A stretch of 64,000 bases of DNA from Microvirga mediterraneensis. GTDB lineage: Bacteria; Pseudomonadota; Alphaproteobacteria; Rhizobiales; Beijerinckiaceae. The notes under the pieces were generated by a model that saw nothing but the letters and a program-made list of their open reading frames with translations, searched no databases and was not told the origin of the DNA. Position numbers and translations under genes: made by a program. Where the stretch lies: assembly GCF_013520865.1 (NCBI RefSeq), contig NZ_JACDXJ010000003.1:62001-126000 (forward strand). Reading direction: 5' to 3'. Shown piece after piece: positions 51,853 to 60,362 of the stretch. Each line of letters starts with the position of its first letter. Position 1 is the stretch's first letter.

Positions 51853-54800
51853 ATGCGACTGCGTAGTCTTGATCTCGAACGCTACGGCTCCTTCACCAGC
51901 AAGCGCTTGACCTTTAGGACCGACGCACTCCTGCATGTCGTCTACGGACCGAATGAGGCAGGCAAGAGCACGTGCCTGTCCGCTATCGCGGACCTGCTGT
52001 TTGGTTTCCAGAAGAGTACCGCCTTCGGCTTCCTGCACGACAGCAAGGACCTTCTCATCGGCGCCACCGTGGCGCGGGAGGATGGTGCTGCGCTGCCGTT
52101 CAGGCGCCGCAAGGGATACAAGCGCACACTCATTGATGCACACGGCGAGGAACTTGCAGACGATGCACTTGCCCCGTTCCTTGGAGGCATCGGCCGTGAG
52201 GTCTTCCTGCGCGCTTTCGGCCTAAACGCGGCGACCCTCCGCGCAAGCGCGAAGGAACTGGGCGACAGCGATGGCGACCTCGCGACGGCATTGTTTACAG
52301 CGGCTTCCGGCCTGCGCGGATTTTCCGACATTCGCTCCCAATTGGACGCAGATGCGGCCAAATTGTTCGCCCCTCGCGCCAGGGACCGTCGCCTGCACCA
52401 AGCGCTTGGTCAGTATGAGGCTGCCCGCAAGACGATCAAGGACAAGGAGCTTCGCAGCAGCGACTACAAGGCGATCCTCTCGGAAATTGCCAGCGCCGAG
52501 GCGCGCCTGCACGAAATCAGTGAGCTAAAGGCCAACGGCATCGCGGAGCTCGCTCGGCTCAAGCGGCTCAAGGCTGCACAACCCCTTATCCGCCAGATTG
52601 ATACTGAGATCGAGCGTTTGGAGGGCTTCAGAGCACTCCCGCAGATCAGCAATGTCACCTTGAGGGAGCTCGAGACGGCTCTCGACCAGCATGACGAGGC
52701 GATCCGAGACTTGGAGAAGTCACGCCTTGAAGAGCGGGAGATCGAGCTGGAGCACGACAGCATTCGCGTCGATGACGCGCTTGTTGCCCAATCAGCCAGG
52801 ATCGACGGTTTGTATTCCCGCATCGAGGCCTATCGCCTGGCGCTGCGCGACCGCCCGAGGGTCCAGGCCGAGGCGTCTAGGCTGGAAGCGGATCTCGCTG
52901 ATCTAGGCGCGAGGCTCGGCTGCGGACCTGCGAAGGACCTCGCTGAAGGGCGTCCAACGGATGCCGGGCTGGCCCGGGTCCAGGAACTCATGGATCAAGG
53001 CCGCTCCTTGCTGGAACGGCTGACCACAACTCGAGACACTTTGAGCGCGGAGGAAGCCACACTTAAGGCCCACGCCGGACGCCGCGCCCAAACTGATGCG
53101 CCCGTCGATCCGGCTCCATTCCGCAGTCGCATGGCCGCCCTGAAACCCGACCTCAAGAAGGTCGAGAGCGGTAGGGCAGCGGCCGAGACGCTTGCAAGGG
53201 ATATCCGTACCCTCCGCGAGGAAGCGGCTCGTCTGAGGCCTTCGATTGACAATCTGGAGGCGCTTGCCGCCGCTCCGCTACCGTCTACCGAGGACATCGA
53301 GCGTTATCGCTCTACCCTGGATGAGCTCGCCGCGCGTTCGGCGCAGAAAACCGATCGGGTCAGGTCGTGTGAGGCAGGAGTCGAACAACTCCGGGCTCAG
53401 CTCACCACGCTTCGTCGGGAGGGGGACGTGCCCACGCGGGAGCGACTGGATGCCGCGAGGACGGAGCGCTGGGAGGCATGGAGTCTGATTCGCTCCGCGT
53501 TGTTCGGCGAGCGGGCACTTCAGGCAGAGAAAGTTGCCGAACGTGTCTCCCGGTTCGAGCAACTCGTATCCGACGCCGATCGACTGGCGGACGACATCGC
53601 CGCCGATGCCGAGCGGGACTTTGCGATAGCGGATCTCAATCGCAGGCTGGAACAGGAAACCACAAAGGGAGCCGAGCTTGCCCGCGGTTTGGAAGAGATC
53701 GAGCGCGCACGTGCGTCCGGGTTGGCCGGGTGGGAGGAGCTTTGGTCTCCCACCGGCGTCGTTCCGCTTGAGCCGAGGGACATGAAATCCTGGCGCAGCG
53801 CGGTGACCTCGCTTCTGGAGCGCCGAGATACCCTCCGTGAGAGACATGACGAACAGGCTGCCATTGAGGAGCACGGCCGCGCGCTGCTGGTGCCATTGAA
53901 CGGACTCGCGAGCGAGCTCAGGCTCGCACCCTATGAGGGGGCGGATGTCCTGATCATGGCCCGGTACGTGGAGGAGGCGATCGAGGCTCTGGCCAGGAAC
54001 TGGGCGGAGGCCCGGGAGGACGAAGCACTCCTTGCAGAGACCCGAAGACGAATAGGGGACCTCCAACAGGCTCAGGAGCAGGGCGAGCAGGCTTGCGCGG
54101 AATGGCGGGTGTGCTTCGATAGAGCGGTGGCGGCAATCGGCCTGAAGCCGGGTGCGTCGCTGGCCGAAGCTGCGGCCGCCAGCGCCGCATGGCAGCGGCT
54201 GCCCAGCCTTCAGAAGGAACTCGACAGCCTCCGCAAGCGCGTCCGCGGAATGGAGCGGGATACGATCGGGCCGTTTGAGAGCGAGGCGCGGGCGGTCATT
54301 ACCGCCCTGGCTCCGGACCTGACCTCGCTTCCTCTCGACAGCGCGGTGAAGGAGCTCCAAGCTCGCGTCGGCGAGGCGAAGAAGGCCAGAGTTCTCCGTG
54401 AGGACCTAGGCATGCGGCTCACCCGTGCACGCGCCAAAGTTCGCACCACGGGTGAAGTCCGCGAGCGCGTGCAGAAAGCACTGGCGGAAGCAGCGTCTGC
54501 GGTGGATCAGCCGGCCGAAGCGGACCTGAGATCGCTGATTGGTGATATCAAGGCCCGTTCGGAGATCGAGGCTTTGCTCCGAGGACTTCGCCAGCAGCTA
54601 GGCGCAGCTACGGAGCAGCATAGCGAAGCAGAGTTGCGGGCAGCGCTCACCGATTTCGATGCTGATCGTGCCGAGGCTGAGCTCATTCGGCTTACCGAAG
54701 CGAACACCCAACTCGACCAGGAAGGCAAGGAGGTCTACGCCGTCAGAGATCGGCACCAAACACGCTTGGCCGAAATCGAAGGCGGCGTTGGCGCCGAGGA

Positions 54801-55374
54801 GGCCCACCAGATGCGCCACGTTGCCGAGGCCGAGATTGCGGAGACCGCGAGGGAATACCTAGTCCACAAGCTGGGCTCTCTCCTGATCGGTGCCGCCCTT
54901 GCCCGGCATCATGCGAAGAACCAGAGCCCCTTGATGACGAGAGCGGGTATTCTGTTCAATGCGCTGACCGCCGGAGCATTCACTGGCCTGGAGCAAGCAA
55001 TCGGGGATGATGACGTTCCCCGCCTCATTGCCCGGCGCGCTTCCGGGACAACGCTCACCACAGGCGAGATGAGCGAGGGAACTGTCGACCAACTCTATCT
55101 TGCACTGCGTCTTGCCTACCTACAGGACTACGCATCGAGGGCCGAGGCTGTCCCCTTCATCGGCGATGATCTGTTCGCGACGTTCGATGATGAGCGGGCA
55201 GGTCATGGTCTGGAGACCTTGGCGAGTTTCGGTCTCGCCGTACAGCCGATCCTGTTCACGCACCATTCCCACATCGTTGAGATCGCACGGAGGCGGCTTG
55301 GGTCAAAGGTTGACGTAGTGGACCTCAGCGACGTTCAGCTAGCCGCTCCAGCACGGGTCGCCCTAGCTGGCTAA
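51853..55374 (+). CDS. YhaN/SbcC-like AAA ATPase
   Basis: 1173 residues. The N-terminal ABC head has Walker A YGPNEAGKST (residues 31-40) and the YhaN-type beginning MRLRSLDLERYGSFTSKRLT. Two long coiled-coil arms (about 170-520 and 560-960) enclose a hinge. The C-terminal head closes with MTRAGILFNALTAGAFTGLE, LSEGTVDQLYLA-type signature (TTGEMSEGTVDQLYLALRLA), Walker B FIGDDLFATFDDER and the switch FTHHSHIV. With the YhaO-like protein it should form an SMC-type DNA-end-processing complex. The gene begins three bases after the yhaO stop. Confidence 0.9.
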   Translation: MRLRSLDLERYGSFTSKRLTFRTDALLHVVYGPNEAGKSTCLSAIADLLFGFQKSTAFGFLHDSKDLLIGATVAREDGAALPFRRRKGYKRTLIDAHGEELADDALAPFLGGIGREVFLRAFGLNAATLRASAKELGDSDGDLATALFTAASGLRGFSDIRSQLDADAAKLFAPRARDRRLHQALGQYEAARKTIKDKELRSSDYKAILSEIASAEARLHEISELKANGIAELARLKRLKAAQPLIRQIDTEIERLEGFRALPQISNVTLRELETALDQHDEAIRDLEKSRLEEREIELEHDSIRVDDALVAQSARIDGLYSRIEAYRLALRDRPRVQAEASRLEADLADLGARLGCGPAKDLAEGRPTDAGLARVQELMDQGRSLLERLTTTRDTLSAEEATLKAHAGRRAQTDAPVDPAPFRSRMAALKPDLKKVESGRAAAETLARDIRTLREEAARLRPSIDNLEALAAAPLPSTEDIERYRSTLDELAARSAQKTDRVRSCEAGVEQLRAQLTTLRREGDVPTRERLDAARTERWEAWSLIRSALFGERALQAEKVAERVSRFEQLVSDADRLADDIAADAERDFAIADLNRRLEQETTKGAELARGLEEIERARASGLAGWEELWSPTGVVPLEPRDMKSWRSAVTSLLERRDTLRERHDEQAAIEEHGRALLVPLNGLASELRLAPYEGADVLIMARYVEEAIEALARNWAEAREDEALLAETRRRIGDLQQAQEQGEQACAEWRVCFDRAVAAIGLKPGASLAEAAAASAAWQRLPSLQKELDSLRKRVRGMERDTIGPFESEARAVITALAPDLTSLPLDSAVKELQARVGEAKKARVLREDLGMRLTRARAKVRTTGEVRERVQKALAEAASAVDQPAEADLRSLIGDIKARSEIEALLRGLRQQLGAATEQHSEAELRAALTDFDADRAEAELIRLTEANTQLDQEGKEVYAVRDRHQTRLAEIEGGVGAEEAHQMRHVAEAEIAETAREYLVHKLGSLLIGAALARHHAKNQSPLMTRAGILFNALTAGAFTGLEQAIGDDDVPRLIARRASGTTLTTGEMSEGTVDQLYLALRLAYLQDYASRAEAVPFIGDDLFATFDDERAGHGLETLASFGLAVQPILFTHHSHIVEIARRRLGSKVDVVDLSDVQLAAPARVALAG

Positions 55375-55481
55375 GGAGCGGCGGGGAAAACAGTCCAGCA
55401 TTGCTACGATGACTGGATTGGCGATATGCTGCGGCAGTCGGCAGACGCTCCTCCCTTGCTGGTGAAATGAGTCATAAAGTA

Positions 55482-56429
55482 CTACGACATCTTGCGTCCC
55501 ACCGATGTAGCGGCCATGGTGGCCTGCGGGCGTTTCCAATAGCCTAAAGTCAACGCCTCATGGCGGTTGAAGAAGGTTTCAAAGTAAAAGATGTGTCCAT
55601 CCCCATTCCGGTCTTGGAGAACCACTTCCTCCTGACCGAGGCTGCCGCCCTGTTGAGCCCCGGAGTAGCCAGCGATGACCTCGAAGAGCTGACGTTCCGA
55701 AATTCCGCCGAACTGTTCCCGGAACGGGGGCGACTCGACGCAATAACGACAGGGGTTCGCGGCGTCGAAGTCGGGTTTGCGTCGGGAGGGGTGCGGGTGG
55801 CCGGTGACGAGTGCGACCATGGGGCGATTGCCGTGGGCCTGCTCCGCAAACCGCCAAAGGGTAGACGTTAGCGTGTTGCCGAATCCCTTGCTCAAGGCCT
55901 TGACCAACTCGAGTCCCGGAGCCGACGCGGCTGCCTCGGCCCGGAAGCGATCGGCTAGAAAGAGGAGCTGACCAGCGGCGTAGTTGGCTTCGGCCTCCAT
56001 GATCTCGTGGCAGGCTGGGGAAAGAGTCTGCTCGGTGTCGCCGAACATCATGCCAGCATGCCAGGGAATAAGGTCGTGGCCGATTTCGTGGGCCTCGTTC
56101 CAACGGTGCTTGAGCTGGGGAAGGTCCTTGTCGAGCAGGATCCGCTTCTGGTCTGGGAGATAGAGCGCCTTGAGGTTCAAGGAGCGGACGGCATCCAGGA
56201 GGATGGTCGGCCGCAGGAGAACCTGCTGCCCGGCGACCTTCAGGCGGGACAAGGTCTCCCGCAAAATCCCATCGTCCGTCGTGCTGTAGTAGTCCCGATC
56301 AAGCTTGAGGAGTTCCCGGACGACGCGCAGATCGATCGGCGGCTCAGGATTGCCCAATCCCTTGAGGACCTTGGCGACCTGTCCGTCGATGTCAGCGATC
56401 GTGCGTGCCCCAAGCCTGACGTTTCTCAC
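55482..56429 (-). CDS. ImmA/IrrE-type zinc metallopeptidase
   Basis: 315 residues from GTG 56429, overlapping the XRE stop by four bases. The zinc motif is HEIGHD (in RWNEAHEIGHDLIPWHAG, near residue 115), and EIMEAEANYAAGQLLF supplies the third ligand Glu. Residues 1-200 are the COG2856 domain; an extra C-terminal region (from about 205) contains HPHPSRRKPDF and CRYCVE and has no assigned role. Such peptidases cleave an adjacent XRE regulator, as in ImmA-ImmR and the CapP-CapH pair of CBASS loci. The substrate is probably the protein encoded just upstream. Confidence 0.85.
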   Translation of the reverse strand: MRNVRLGARTIADIDGQVAKVLKGLGNPEPPIDLRVVRELLKLDRDYYSTTDDGILRETLSRLKVAGQQVLLRPTILLDAVRSLNLKALYLPDQKRILLDKDLPQLKHRWNEAHEIGHDLIPWHAGMMFGDTEQTLSPACHEIMEAEANYAAGQLLFLADRFRAEAAASAPGLELVKALSKGFGNTLTSTLWRFAEQAHGNRPMVALVTGHPHPSRRKPDFDAANPCRYCVESPPFREQFGGISERQLFEVIAGYSGAQQGGSLGQEEVVLQDRNGDGHIFYFETFFNRHEALTLGYWKRPQATMAATSVGRKMS

Positions 56430-56935
56430 TTCACCCGTTTCGGCTCCTGTTCGCTCAGGACGGCCACGAACGCCTCCAAAGCCGAGCTCTCCTCCGGCGT
56501 CAGCTTTTGCACGGATTCGGATCGCGCTGCAAATCGAACGGCTTCCTGACGCAAGCCAGCATCATTGGCCGCGGCTAGCCCGGCCAGTTGCATGAGGCGC
56601 CGTTGCGGCACCTCAAAGGTCTGTGCAAGCTTGAATACAGTCCGTGGCTCAGGAACGTGATGAACATCATCCTCGATCACGAGCAACTCGCTTGGGTCGA
56701 TATCCGCCGCCTCCGCCAGCTGCTCCATCGAGTAGCCGTGGCGCCGGCGCATCAGGTTCACGAACTTTCCGAAAGCGATACGGGTCTCTTCGATAGCGGC
56801 GGTCGGTGCGATCGACGGACGCCCTTCCGGCGCCGGATCGAACGCGAGTTGACCGGCGCCGACGGCTGCGTCGCCTTCACGGCGCGCCCGAGCCATCCAC
56901 CAATCTTTGCTCCGCTCCAATCTCATCGTCCTCAC
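56426..56935 (-). CDS. XRE family transcriptional regulator paired with the peptidase
   Basis: 169 residues from GTG 56935; this start is favoured because it gives the same 4-nt overlap (GTGA) as the other junctions of the operon, with GAGGAGG just before it. The helix-turn-helix lies at residues 52-110: FGKFVNLMRRRHGYSMEQLA, DIDPSELLVIEDDVHHVPEP. A 50-residue N-terminal extension and a C-terminal helical part (LTPEESSALEAFVAVLSEQE) flank it. It is a likely repressor and likely substrate of the ImmA-type peptidase that overlaps its end. Confidence 0.83.
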   Translation of the reverse strand: MRTMRLERSKDWWMARARREGDAAVGAGQLAFDPAPEGRPSIAPTAAIEETRIAFGKFVNLMRRRHGYSMEQLAEAADIDPSELLVIEDDVHHVPEPRTVFKLAQTFEVPQRRLMQLAGLAAANDAGLRQEAVRFAARSESVQKLTPEESSALEAFVAVLSEQEPKRVK

Positions 56936-57555
56936 TCCTCCTCGAGGAACGCGCGAGCCTGCTCGGCAGTCATCTCGAAGTATGTTAGATTCTGGTAGGC
57001 TTGGTCTGCTCCTAGATCAGTCATCCCGCATCTCCGCCGGTAGAAATCCTCTGCCTGCGGCAGCGAGTGGAGCCCGATCCGGCCCTTGAACCCCTCGTCC
57101 TCGCTCAAAGCAACCGCTGCCGTAACGAGCGCGGTGCCGACGCCGCGCAGGCGCGGCATGGACCCAAGCTCCGGTCGGTTCCAGGGGGCCACCTCAAGGT
57201 AATCTATGTACACGAGCGGCTTACCTGCCTGACTTGGCCCCCGGCAGGACTTCGTCAGGTCGATCTGCGCCAAGCCCTGCGTCTCGCCTTGCGCGACGAC
57301 GCTGAACCCGCGGAAGGCCAGCAGGCCCTGGACCTGGGCCGTCTTCTGCGCCCAGTTCCAGTGCCAGCTCTGCGGCCACTGACCCATGGGCACCCCTTTG
57401 CGGGCGAGTTCCTGCAAGACCGCGAACAGCTCAGGCTGCCACTTGGTCTGCCAGTCGTCGAGCTGCGCCTGCTCGATCGCGTCGCGCAGCTCGGCTTCGA
57501 CGCTATCCCCCGTCGCGACGTCTTGAAGATAGATGGTCAAGACCTGGACCGTCAT
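56932..57555 (-). CDS. GNAT family acetyltransferase
   Basis: 207 residues from ATG 57555 (ATGA overlap with the RHH gene). The acetyl-CoA-binding loop appears as LRGVGTALVTAAVALSEDEG, a QxxGxG/A variant, after VYIDYLEVAPWN (strand 4). FYRRRCGMTDLG completes the fold. The N-terminal 90 residues are an added helical, Trp-rich part (GQWPQSWHWNWAQK) not seen in small GNAT toxins. With the RHH gene upstream it could be a toxin-antitoxin pair, but GNAT toxins are usually near 170 residues. It could also acetylate a defence component. Confidence 0.8.
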   Translation of the reverse strand: MTVQVLTIYLQDVATGDSVEAELRDAIEQAQLDDWQTKWQPELFAVLQELARKGVPMGQWPQSWHWNWAQKTAQVQGLLAFRGFSVVAQGETQGLAQIDLTKSCRGPSQAGKPLVYIDYLEVAPWNRPELGSMPRLRGVGTALVTAAVALSEDEGFKGRIGLHSLPQAEDFYRRRCGMTDLGADQAYQNLTYFEMTAEQARAFLEEE

Positions 57556-57764
57556 AGGAGCATCAGCTCCGCCTTCTCCTTGGTCGCCTCGTTCTCAAAA
57601 AGGAGTTTCTCGCCCTTTTCAACCCGCGCCTCGACCGTCTGGTACAGGCGCAGCGCCTGCCGGAGCACGGCGGTCTTAGAGATGTCCTTGCGGGCCGACA
57701 GGTCGTCGAGGGCCCGCATCTCAGCGTCGGTGAGGTTGAGCGTCATGGTGCGCTTTGCCGTCAT
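57552..57764 (-). CDS. Ribbon-helix-helix regulator or antitoxin
   Basis: 70 residues from ATG 57764 (GGAGG six bases before); the frame also opens at 57803. RTMTLNLTDAEMRALDDLSA followed by ISKTAVLRQALRLYQTVE is a clear strand-helix-helix. The tail is Glu/Lys-rich and could bind a partner. First gene of the operon RHH-GNAT-XRE-ImmA, divergent from the CBASS genes and 117 bases or more from their start. It may bind the dyad at 57819-57832. Confidence 0.75.
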   Translation of the reverse strand: MTAKRTMTLNLTDAEMRALDDLSARKDISKTAVLRQALRLYQTVEARVEKGEKLLFENEATKEKAELMLL

Positions 57765-57921
57765 CTCATCCTCCGTCCTTCTGCCCTCATATACGAAATT
57801 CAAAGGTTAATGTCAACGTTCCATAGCTGGAATAAGCATATTGAATAGCTAAAAAATAGCCATTATATGATGGTGGCAAGAGCCGCCGACACCGGATCGC
57901 CGGCTGACAGGAGTTGAGGCT
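57765..57921. promoter_or_regulatory. Divergent control region between the RHH operon and CBASS
   Basis: AT-rich compared with its surroundings. For CBASS, TTGAAT at 57841-57846 and TATATG at 57864-57869 are 17 bases apart, and AGGAG lies before the ATG at 57922. The palindrome TTCCATAGCTGGAA (57819-57832) is just upstream of that -35, well placed for a regulator bound by the RHH or XRE protein. A second small repeat, ATAGCTA with AATAGCC, overlaps the spacer. Confidence 0.55.
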
Positions 57922-58887
57922 ATGGGGCGGCAGCATATAGGCCACGATGAGATCGCCGCCTTCGCGCAGGACAAGGTGAACCTGCCGAAGGAGAAGGCTG
58001 ATGAATACCGGGCGCAAGCGCGCCGTCTGCGTGAGAAGCTGGAGGGCTACCTCAATGAGCACCCGGACTTCACGCTCAAGAAGATGATGCTTTCAGGGAG
58101 CCTCGCTAAAGGAACGGCGCTCCGGTCGCTCAACGACATCGATGTCGCCTGCTACATCAGCGGCGCCGAGGCCCCCCACGACATCCGGGCGTTGCTCGAC
58201 TATCTCGCCGAGCGCCTGCGCAAGGCCTTCCCGAACTTCAGCGCGGATCAGGTCAAGCCGCAGACCTACTCCGTCACGGTCTCGTTCCGGGGCACCGGTC
58301 TCGACGTCGATGTCGTGCCGATCCTCTATGACGGCAACTCGCAGTGGTACGGCAATCTCGTCAGCCAGGATGATGGCTCGTTCCTGAAAACGAGCATTCC
58401 GCTCCACCTCGAGTTCGCGGGGAAGAGGAAGCGCTGCCAGGAAAAACACTTCGCGCAGGTCGTCCGGCTCGCCAAGTTCTGGGCGCGCCGCATGAAGCAG
58501 GAGCGTGACGGCTTCCGCTTCAAGTCGTTCATGATCGAGATGGTGCTGGCGAAGTTGTGTGACGACGGGCTCGACTTCTCCGACTATCCCGAGGCGCTCC
58601 AACACTTTTTCACCTACATCGCACGGAGCGATTTCCGCGAGCGGATCGTTTTTCCCGACTATTACCGGCCCTCGTCGGTAGGAGCGTTGACGGATACGGT
58701 GCAGATCATCGATCCGGTGAACGCCCAAAACAATGTCGCCCGCCTATACACGGCGGCCAATGCGGACGCGATCGTTGACGCTGCTCTGGACGCAGGCGAC
58801 GCGATCGACGCAGCCCTCGCCGCCCCAACCAAGCAGCTGACCGTTGCCTACTGGCAGAAGGTCCTCGGCTCATCGTTCCACGCGTGA
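57922..58887 (+). CDS. CBASS CD-NTase (cyclic oligonucleotide synthase)
   Basis: 321 residues. The nucleotidyltransferase core shows GSLAKGTALRSLNDIDVACY: GS at 59-60 and metal-binding Asp72 and Asp74. The third acidic site is in LDVDVVPILYDG (Asp128/130). A helical C-terminal domain follows, with HFAQVVRLAKFWARRMKQ. All catalytic residues are present, so an active enzyme making a cyclic nucleotide second messenger is expected. HORMA and TRIP13 genes downstream place it in a type III CBASS operon, where HORMA binding activates the synthase. The exact cyclic product cannot be deduced. Confidence 0.88.
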   Translation: MGRQHIGHDEIAAFAQDKVNLPKEKADEYRAQARRLREKLEGYLNEHPDFTLKKMMLSGSLAKGTALRSLNDIDVACYISGAEAPHDIRALLDYLAERLRKAFPNFSADQVKPQTYSVTVSFRGTGLDVDVVPILYDGNSQWYGNLVSQDDGSFLKTSIPLHLEFAGKRKRCQEKHFAQVVRLAKFWARRMKQERDGFRFKSFMIEMVLAKLCDDGLDFSDYPEALQHFFTYIARSDFRERIVFPDYYRPSSVGALTDTVQIIDPVNAQNNVARLYTAANADAIVDAALDAGDAIDAALAAPTKQLTVAYWQKVLGSSFHA

Positions 58888-58896
58888 GGACCGGCA

Positions 58897-59412
58897 GTGT
58901 CTTATAGCTACAGCTACACCGAAAGCTCGACGTTCACCATTACGCATGCGCGCCACATGGCGGCGAAGGTTGCGACAGACCTGAAGCGCATGCAGCGCCT
59001 TTACGGGCACCCGTCTGACAGAGAAATTGCCGACTATGAGGCAGAAGTCATAGAACTCCTGAAAGCCGGCTATCTCGGCACAGTCACCTACGGGTTCCGG
59101 CGCGACGGCAACTGGATCGAACCGACTCTACGCTATACGGCGCACGATCTCGCAGGCGGGTCGGCCAACGACGACGATCCAGGCAAGATCCGCCCGGGCG
59201 CGGATGTCGCCGGTGCCGTCTTTTACAACTATCTGACATACAGCGCCGCCTGGGATCTGCTGCCCTCGGAGGAAAAGGACGCCTTCAAGAAGCGCATGCC
59301 CTTCTATCGCACCGGTGCGCCTGAGCCTGGAATCACGGGCTATCTCACGGACGACCGCACGTACTCTTCAGGCGGTCGCGCCCTCAACCGTTCGAGCGTA
59401 CGGAGTTACTGA
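58897..59412 (+). CDS. CBASS bacterial HORMA domain protein (family 1, Cap7-like)
   Basis: 171 residues from GTG 58897, with GAGGA six bases upstream. SYTESSTFTITHARHMAAKV, ATDLKRMQRLYGHPSDREIA and VTYGFRRDGNWIEPTLRYTA match the bacterial HORMA family found beside CD-NTases. In known systems the HORMA protein senses a peptide ligand, closes around it and activates the CD-NTase; the C-terminal safety-belt region here ends GYLTDDRTYSSGGRALNRSS. Its TGA overlaps the ATG of the ATPase gene (TGATG). Confidence 0.82.
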   Translation: MSYSYSYTESSTFTITHARHMAAKVATDLKRMQRLYGHPSDREIADYEAEVIELLKAGYLGTVTYGFRRDGNWIEPTLRYTAHDLAGGSANDDDPGKIRPGADVAGAVFYNYLTYSAAWDLLPSEEKDAFKKRMPFYRTGAPEPGITGYLTDDRTYSSGGRALNRSSVRSY

Positions 59413-60353
59413 TGAACACGAAGCCCTCCCTCGACGAGCTCTTTGAGCGTCGGGTCACCTATCCGGATTTCGAGCCGCAAGGCCGGCTTGCGCGCCTTGT
59501 AGGGCTCGATGAGCAAAAGAGCCGGCTCACCAAGATCCTTGGCCTTCTCGTCAACCCCGGCGGCCTTGAGGCCTGGGCCAAGCGTTATCATCCCGAGTCG
59601 CAACAGGTTCTCGACACGGTCCTGCGCCGCCCACCCTTGGTGGTCCTAGCCGGTGACGTCGGGTCCGGCAAGACCGAACTCGCTGAAACCATTGGTGATG
59701 CGGTCGCGCGCCAGGAAGACATCGACATCACGCTCTTCCCGTTGAGTCTCTCGACGCGCGGTCAGGGCCGGGTCGGCGAAATGACCCAGCTGCTGACGGC
59801 AGCCTTTGACTACACCATTGCCGAGGCGACACGGCTGAAGTCAGCCAGTGGGCGGTCGCGCGGCGCGGTTATCCTGCTCGTCGACGAGGCCGATGCGCTC
59901 GCCCAGTCCCGCGAGGCCGCGCAAATGCATCATGAGGATCGTGCCGGGGTGAATGCCTTTATCCGCGGCATTGATCGCATCGCTAATGCAAAGCTCCCCG
60001 CCGCGGTCATTATGTGCACGAACCGCTTGAGCGCGCTTGATCCTGCGGTTCGCCGCCGCGCCGCTGAGGTACTGAGCTTCGCACGGCCGGACGACGAGCA
60101 GCGCCGTTTCGTGCTTTCGAGCCGTCTTGAGGCCTTCGGAATCGGTCGTCATCATGTCGACGCGCTTGTGTCCGCTACCGGGCCTCAACGCGGGATCCGC
60201 GAGCACGGATTTACGTTTTCCGACCTGACGCAGCGCCTCCTGCCGGCGATTGTGCTCGATGCCTATCCTTCACGCGCCGTTGACGGGTCGCGTGCCGTCG
60301 ACATCGCACTCGAGATAGTGCCGACACCTCCGTTCCGCGATGCCAGCAACTGA
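59412..60353 (+). CDS. CBASS TRIP13/Pch2-like AAA+ ATPase (Cap6-like)
   Basis: 313 residues. Walker A is VVLAGDVGSGKTELAET (residues 81-88 carry the P-loop), Walker B is AVILLVDEADALAQSREA (residues 152-162), and IMCTNRLSALDPAVRRRAAE supplies sensor and arginine-finger positions. TRIP13-type ATPases pull on the N-terminus of HORMA proteins and open them, turning signalling off. It is translationally coupled to the HORMA gene. Confidence 0.88.
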   Translation: MNTKPSLDELFERRVTYPDFEPQGRLARLVGLDEQKSRLTKILGLLVNPGGLEAWAKRYHPESQQVLDTVLRRPPLVVLAGDVGSGKTELAETIGDAVARQEDIDITLFPLSLSTRGQGRVGEMTQLLTAAFDYTIAEATRLKSASGRSRGAVILLVDEADALAQSREAAQMHHEDRAGVNAFIRGIDRIANAKLPAAVIMCTNRLSALDPAVRRRAAEVLSFARPDDEQRRFVLSSRLEAFGIGRHHVDALVSATGPQRGIREHGFTFSDLTQRLLPAIVLDAYPSRAVDGSRAVDIALEIVPTPPFRDASN

Positions 60354-60362
60354 AGCCCGTCC

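Noticed and set aside
53278..54360. 360-residue open frame on the minus strand
   Set aside because: Lies opposite the coiled-coil region of the YhaN-like gene; GC-rich DNA produces such shadow frames, and no start signal or domain is visible.
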